Shown here: positions 60,169 to 64,000 of the stretch, piece by piece | Numbering within the stretch: position 1 is the stretch's first letter | How the letters are laid out: every line of letters begins with the position of its first letter | The notes under the pieces: generated by a model | Database searches by the model: none | The model's input: the letters and a program-made list of their open reading frames with translations, nothing else | Told to the model about the DNA's origin: nothing | From: Bradyrhizobium retamae | Lineage (GTDB): Bacteria; Pseudomonadota; Alphaproteobacteria; Rhizobiales; Xanthobacteraceae | Direction of reading: 5' to 3' | NCBI RefSeq assembly: GCF_001440415.1 | Contig: NZ_LLYA01000154.1 | Location: 46,400 to 110,399, forward strand | Length of the DNA: 64,000 nucleotides | Program-made: the position numbers and the translations under genes

Positions 60169-62177
60169 GACACAGCCGCCGGTTCGATTTCGGCGAGCTC
60201 GACGCCTTCGCCGACGATATCGCCGACCTTGCACCTTATCTTCTTCAACACGCCCGCAAACGGCGCGCGTAGGGTCTGCTCCATCTTCATGACTTCGAGC
60301 GTCAGGATCGCTGCGCCCTTCTCCAGCGTCGCGCCTTCCTCGGCCAGCAGCGCCACCACGGTCCCCGGCAGCGGCGCCACGATCTTATCCTCGCCGACCA
60401 GTTCCTCCGTCTCGCCGCCAAACGGATCGACCCAGTGCAGGTCGAAGCGGCCGTTCCGGGTGCGCAGGTAAAGCTCGTGGCCCTCGATCACGGCCGTGAT
60501 ACGCGATTTCATGCCCTCGATCGTCAGATCGAAGCTGCCTTCTTCCGCGACCGAGGTCGCGAAAACGAACTCGTGCTTGCCGATGGTCAGTTTCGACGGA
60601 CCATTGCCATAGTGCAGCGTCACCTTGTGTTCGGCGCCCTGCCCCTGACGGAACGAGAACACCCGCTTGCGCTGGCCGACCGGCATCCAGCCAAACGACT
60701 GCCAGGGCGAATGCGCTTCTTTGCGCGCGGCGTTTTGCTCATCGATAATGATTGCCGCTACCGCGGCACAAAGTTCGAGATCCCCTGCCGTCCCCGTCGA
60801 CTCCGTCAGCTTCTTCAGTTCGCGCTCGATGAAGCCGGTGTCGATGGTATTGGCGCGCACCTGCAAGTGCGTCACCAGCGCCGACAGGAACGGAATATTG
60901 GTGACGATGCCGCGGACGTCGGTCTCTTCCAGCCCACGGTTCAGCCGCTCGATCGCTGCCTGACGGGTCGGCGCCCATGCAATGACCTTGGCAAGCATGG
61001 CATCGTAGTATGGCGACACCACATCGCCGCTGCGGTAGCCTGTATCGATCCGCAGGCCGTCGACCACCTCAGGCGTGCGCCAGGTCCTGATCCGGCCGAC
61101 TGACGGCATAAAATTCTTCTGCGGGTTTTCGGCATAAACCCGCGCCTCGATGGCGTGGCCGTTCAGCTTGATCTCGTTCTGCGCCAGCGGCAGCTTTTCG
61201 CCGAACGCCACCCGCAACTGCCATTCGACGAGATCGACGCCGGTGATGAGCTCGGTCACGGGATGCTCGACCTGCAGGCGGGTGTTCATTTCGATGAAGA
61301 ACACCTCCTTGCCGTCGGAGACGAATTCGATGGTGCCGGCGCCGACATAGTTGACCGCGGCAGCCGCCTTGCGCGCAGCCGCGCAGACCACTTCGCGTTG
61401 CTTGGCATCCAGCGTCGGCGACGGCGCCTCCTCGATCACCTTCTGGTGCCGCCGCTGCAGCGTGCATTCGCGCTCCCAGAGCGAGAGCAGATTGCCGTGG
61501 CTGTCGCCGATGATCTGCACCTCGATGTGCCTGGGGTTTTGCACGAATTTCTCGATCAGCATGCGATCGTCGCCGAACGCAGCCTTCGCTTCGCGCTTGG
61601 CGCTGACGATCGCAGCCACAAGCTCGCCGGCCGAATTGACTACGCGCATGCCGCGCCCGCCGCCGCCGGCAGAAGCCTTGACCAGCACGGGGAAGCCGAT
61701 CTTCTCGGCGGCCTTCGCAAGCGTCGCCTCGTCCTGGGCCTCGCCGTGATAGCCGGGCACCAATGGCACGCCAGCCTTTTCCATCAGCGCTTTCGAGCCG
61801 GACTTCGAGCCCATCGCCGTCATCATTTCGGCGGTGGGGCCCACGAACACCAGCCCGGCATTCAGGCAGGCCTGGGCGAATTCGGCATTTTCAGACAGAA
61901 AGCCGTAACCGGGATGCACCGCCTCGGCGCCGGTCTGGCGCGCCGCTTCAATGACGCGCTCGATGTTGAGATAGCTGTCGCGCGCACGCGCCGGCCCGAG
62001 CAGTACGGCCTCGTCGGCCATGGCGACGTGCATGGCGTCGCGGTCGGCCTCGGAGTAGACGGCGACGGTGCGCAGGCCCATGGCACGCGCGCTGCGGATC
62101 ACGCGGCAGGCGATCTCGCCGCGGTTGGCGATCAAGAGGGTGCGAAAACGCCGGTAAAGTTTCGAGCGGTCCATCAT
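60165..62177 (-). CDS. 3-methylcrotonyl-CoA carboxylase, biotin-containing alpha subunit
   Basis: A 670-residue subunit with biotin carboxylase (RTLLIANRGEIACRVIRSAR; GGGGRGMRVV ATP loop; FIEMNTRLQVEHPVTE) and a C-terminal biotinyl domain whose lysine is near residue 631 (EVMKMEQ). It uses ATP and bicarbonate to charge biotin for the beta subunit. Its start overlaps the beta subunit stop by one base (TGATG); ATG 62174 is an alternative. The neighbouring HMG-CoA lyase and isovaleryl-CoA dehydrogenase favour methylcrotonyl-CoA over acetyl- or propionyl-CoA. Confidence 0.92.
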   Translation of the reverse strand: MMDRSKLYRRFRTLLIANRGEIACRVIRSARAMGLRTVAVYSEADRDAMHVAMADEAVLLGPARARDSYLNIERVIEAARQTGAEAVHPGYGFLSENAEFAQACLNAGLVFVGPTAEMMTAMGSKSGSKALMEKAGVPLVPGYHGEAQDEATLAKAAEKIGFPVLVKASAGGGGRGMRVVNSAGELVAAIVSAKREAKAAFGDDRMLIEKFVQNPRHIEVQIIGDSHGNLLSLWERECTLQRRHQKVIEEAPSPTLDAKQREVVCAAARKAAAAVNYVGAGTIEFVSDGKEVFFIEMNTRLQVEHPVTELITGVDLVEWQLRVAFGEKLPLAQNEIKLNGHAIEARVYAENPQKNFMPSVGRIRTWRTPEVVDGLRIDTGYRSGDVVSPYYDAMLAKVIAWAPTRQAAIERLNRGLEETDVRGIVTNIPFLSALVTHLQVRANTIDTGFIERELKKLTESTGTAGDLELCAAVAAIIIDEQNAARKEAHSPWQSFGWMPVGQRKRVFSFRQGQGAEHKVTLHYGNGPSKLTIGKHEFVFATSVAEEGSFDLTIEGMKSRITAVIEGHELYLRTRNGRFDLHWVDPFGGETEELVGEDKIVAPLPGTVVALLAEEGATLEKGAAILTLEVMKMEQTLRAPFAGVLKKIRCKVGDIVGEGVELAEIEPAAVS

Positions 62178-63781
62178 CACATCCTGAACAAGCCAAACTT
62201 CGTGGGTTCAATCGGCGCGTTGGCCGCGGCGGACAGCCCAAGGCCCAACACCAGGCGGGTGTCGGCGGGATCGATCACGCCATCATCCCACAGCCGCGCG
62301 GTGGCGTAATAGGGATTGCCCTGGCTTTCGTACTGGGCACGGATTGGTGCGCGGAACTTGTCCTCTTCCTCGGCCGACCAGCTTTCGCCCTTCGCCTCGA
62401 TATTGTCGCGGCGGACCTGGCTCAGCACCATGGAGGCCTGTTCACCGCCCATTACCGAAATACGCGCGTTTGGCCACATCCAGAGGAAACGCGGAGAATA
62501 GGCGCGGCCAGACATGCCGTAATTTCCGGCACCATAGGAGCCGCCGATCACGACGGTGAATTTCGGCACGCCGGCGGTCGCGACCGCTGTCACCAGCTTT
62601 GCGCCGTCGCGCGCGATGCCGCCGGCCTCGTACTTCTTGCCGACCATGAAGCCGGTGATATTCTGCAAAAACACCAGCGGAATATTGCGCTGGCAGCACA
62701 GCTCGATGAAGTGCGCGCCCTTCAGCGAACTCTCGCTGAACAGGATTCCGTTGTTGGCGATGATGCCGACCGGATAACCCCAGATGTGGGCGAAGCCGCA
62801 AATCAGCGTCGCGCCGTAGAGCTTCTTGAACTCGTCGAACTCCGAGCCGTCGACGATCCGCGCGATGATGTCGTGCACGTCGAACGGTTTTCTGCCGTCG
62901 GCGGGGACGACGCCATAGATTTCCTCGGCGGGAAACAGCGGCTCCCGCGGCTCGCGCATGTTCAGCACGGCGCGCGTCGGCGGCTTCAGCGTGGCGACGA
63001 TGCGCCGGGCGATTCCGATCGCATGTGCATCGTTCTGCGCATAGTGATCGGTGACGCCGGAGTGGCGGGAGTGCACGTCGGCGCCACCGAGCTCTTCGGC
63101 GGAAACCACCTCGCCGGTTGCGGCCTTCACCAACGGCGGGCCGCCGAGGAAGATGGTACCCTGGTTGCGCACGATGATGCTCTCGTCCGACATCGCCGGC
63201 ACATAGGCGCCACCCGCGGTGCAGGAGCCCATTACGATGGCAATCTGCGGAATGCCCTGCGAGGACATCTGCGCCTGGTTGTAGAAGATGCGGCCGAAAT
63301 GCCGCTCGTCCGGAAATATCTCGTCCTGCATCGGCAGGAAGGCGCCGCCGGAATCGACCATGTAGACGCAGGGCAGATTGTTCTGCCGCGCGATATCCTG
63401 CGCACGCAGATGCTTTTTCACCGTCATCGGATAATAGGTGCCGCCCTTAATGGTGGCGTCGTTGGCGACGATCACGCATTCGCGGCCCGAAATATGCCCC
63501 ACCCCGGTAATGACGCTCGCAGAATGGACGTCGCCGCCATAGAGCCCGTGGGCTGCCAGCGGCGATAGTTCGAGAAACGCCGTGCCGGGATCAACCAGCA
63601 GATCGACGCGCTCGCGCGCCAGCATCTTGCCCCTCGATGTATGCCGCTTGCGCGACGCCTCGCCGCCGCCGCCGGCGACAACCTTGAGCTTCTCGCGCAG
63701 TTCGGCCACGAGACCCCGCATCACGTCGGCATTGCGGGCAAACTCGGAGGATGTAGGATCGATGGTGGAATGAAGCGGCAT
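62177..63781 (-). CDS. 3-methylcrotonyl-CoA carboxylase, carboxyltransferase beta subunit
   Basis: A 534-residue carboxyltransferase. Two crotonase-fold halves are visible: the acyl-CoA half ([37 protein letters not shown]) and the biotin half ([40 protein letters not shown]). It moves carbon dioxide from carboxybiotin to 3-methylcrotonyl-CoA. Its neighbours on both sides belong to leucine degradation, supporting the substrate. Confidence 0.93.
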   Translation of the reverse strand: MPLHSTIDPTSSEFARNADVMRGLVAELREKLKVVAGGGGEASRKRHTSRGKMLARERVDLLVDPGTAFLELSPLAAHGLYGGDVHSASVITGVGHISGRECVIVANDATIKGGTYYPMTVKKHLRAQDIARQNNLPCVYMVDSGGAFLPMQDEIFPDERHFGRIFYNQAQMSSQGIPQIAIVMGSCTAGGAYVPAMSDESIIVRNQGTIFLGGPPLVKAATGEVVSAEELGGADVHSRHSGVTDHYAQNDAHAIGIARRIVATLKPPTRAVLNMREPREPLFPAEEIYGVVPADGRKPFDVHDIIARIVDGSEFDEFKKLYGATLICGFAHIWGYPVGIIANNGILFSESSLKGAHFIELCCQRNIPLVFLQNITGFMVGKKYEAGGIARDGAKLVTAVATAGVPKFTVVIGGSYGAGNYGMSGRAYSPRFLWMWPNARISVMGGEQASMVLSQVRRDNIEAKGESWSAEEEDKFRAPIRAQYESQGNPYYATARLWDDGVIDPADTRLVLGLGLSAAANAPIEPTKFGLFRM

Positions 63782-63893
63782 GATCGGCGTTTCTTTGGAT
63801 GCGAGGGAGCCGTTGGAATGGCTTCAGGACGGCCGGAACGTAACGTTCGAGGAAGATATGACAGCCTGTATCATCTTTGCCTCGATGTGAAGT

Positions 63894-64000
63894 TCAAGCC
63901 GTCTTTTCGAACAGCTCCCGCCCGATCAGCATGCGGCGGATTTCGCTGGTGCCGGCGCCGATCTCGTAGAGCTTTGCGTCACGCAACAGCCGGCCCGTGG
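63894..64000 (-). CDS. Isovaleryl-CoA dehydrogenase, C-terminal end (runs off the window)
   Basis: The last 34 codons of an acyl-CoA dehydrogenase: [20 protein letters not shown], then [14 protein letters not shown] and stop. The [19 protein letters not shown] pattern includes the C-terminal FAD-contact segment of the family. Together with the methylcrotonyl-CoA carboxylase genes that follow at 112 bases, it is most likely isovaleryl-CoA dehydrogenase, the first CoA-ester step in leucine breakdown. Confidence 0.85.
   Translation of the reverse strand, partial: TGRLLRDAKLYEIGAGTSEIRRMLIGRELFEKTA

Overview
The window reads as chromosomal DNA of a high-GC alphaproteobacterium, most likely Bradyrhizobium or a close relative in the Nitrobacteraceae. 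The indicators are a DUF3551 secreted protein, NodT-type outer-membrane factors, an AapJQMP amino-acid transporter, an H-NS-like protein of the rhizobial type, a DUF6481 protein, an MXKDX-repeat protein, and dispersed palindromes of the kind found between genes in this group. There is one tRNA gene (Arg, anticodon UCU), and no CRISPR array, prophage or intact insertion sequence.

Layout. 1-2.5 kb: the end of a membrane protein, a coiled-coil protein with a coupled 23-residue membrane peptide, and a DTW-domain tRNA-modification enzyme. 2.5-11.7 kb (minus strand): a complete RND efflux operon of outer-membrane factor, adaptor and two different RND pumps (MdtABC-like), with the DTW gene at its end. 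12-14.7 kb: a degraded oxidoreductase start, cyclopropane-fatty-acid synthase and cysteine synthase. 14.8-19.3 kb: aapJQMP, general L-amino-acid uptake. 19.6-20.8 kb: cystathionine beta-lyase. 20.9-27.8 kb: a catabolic cluster of a PdxA2-like dehydrogenase, a TctABC-type transporter, a CaiB-type CoA transferase and a crotonase, with a divergent GntR regulator and a long inverted repeat between the two transcription units.

28-33.4 kb: cpaBCDE of a Flp/Tad pilus system, with a TadD-like lipoprotein facing it; the pilin, prepilin peptidase, ATPase and platform proteins are absent. 33.5-35.8 kb: a PilZ protein and a Na/Pi cotransporter. 35.8-39.5 kb: four envelope-glycolipid genes (ArnT-like glycosyltransferase, PAP2 phosphatase, polyprenyl-phosphate glycosyltransferase, LAB_N protein), suited to lipid A decoration. 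39.6-47 kb: penicillin-binding protein 1C coupled to an alpha-2-macroglobulin. 47.2-53.3 kb: the tRNA and many small secreted, membrane, PilZ and DNA-binding proteins, including two very short candidate genes.

53.4-59.3 kb: a TRAP transporter locus with two solute-binding proteins, a GntR regulator, a palindromic operator and a DapA-family aldolase. 59.3-64 kb (minus strand): leucine catabolism genes for isovaleryl-CoA dehydrogenase (partial), the two methylcrotonyl-CoA carboxylase subunits and HMG-CoA lyase, overlapping end to end.

The most original leads are the crotonase lacking both catalytic glutamates in a pathway of unknown substrate, the palindromic element read in frame inside pbpC, the two-gene micro-operon at 50.7-50.9 kb, the decayed gene before cfa, and the lipid A-type operon.
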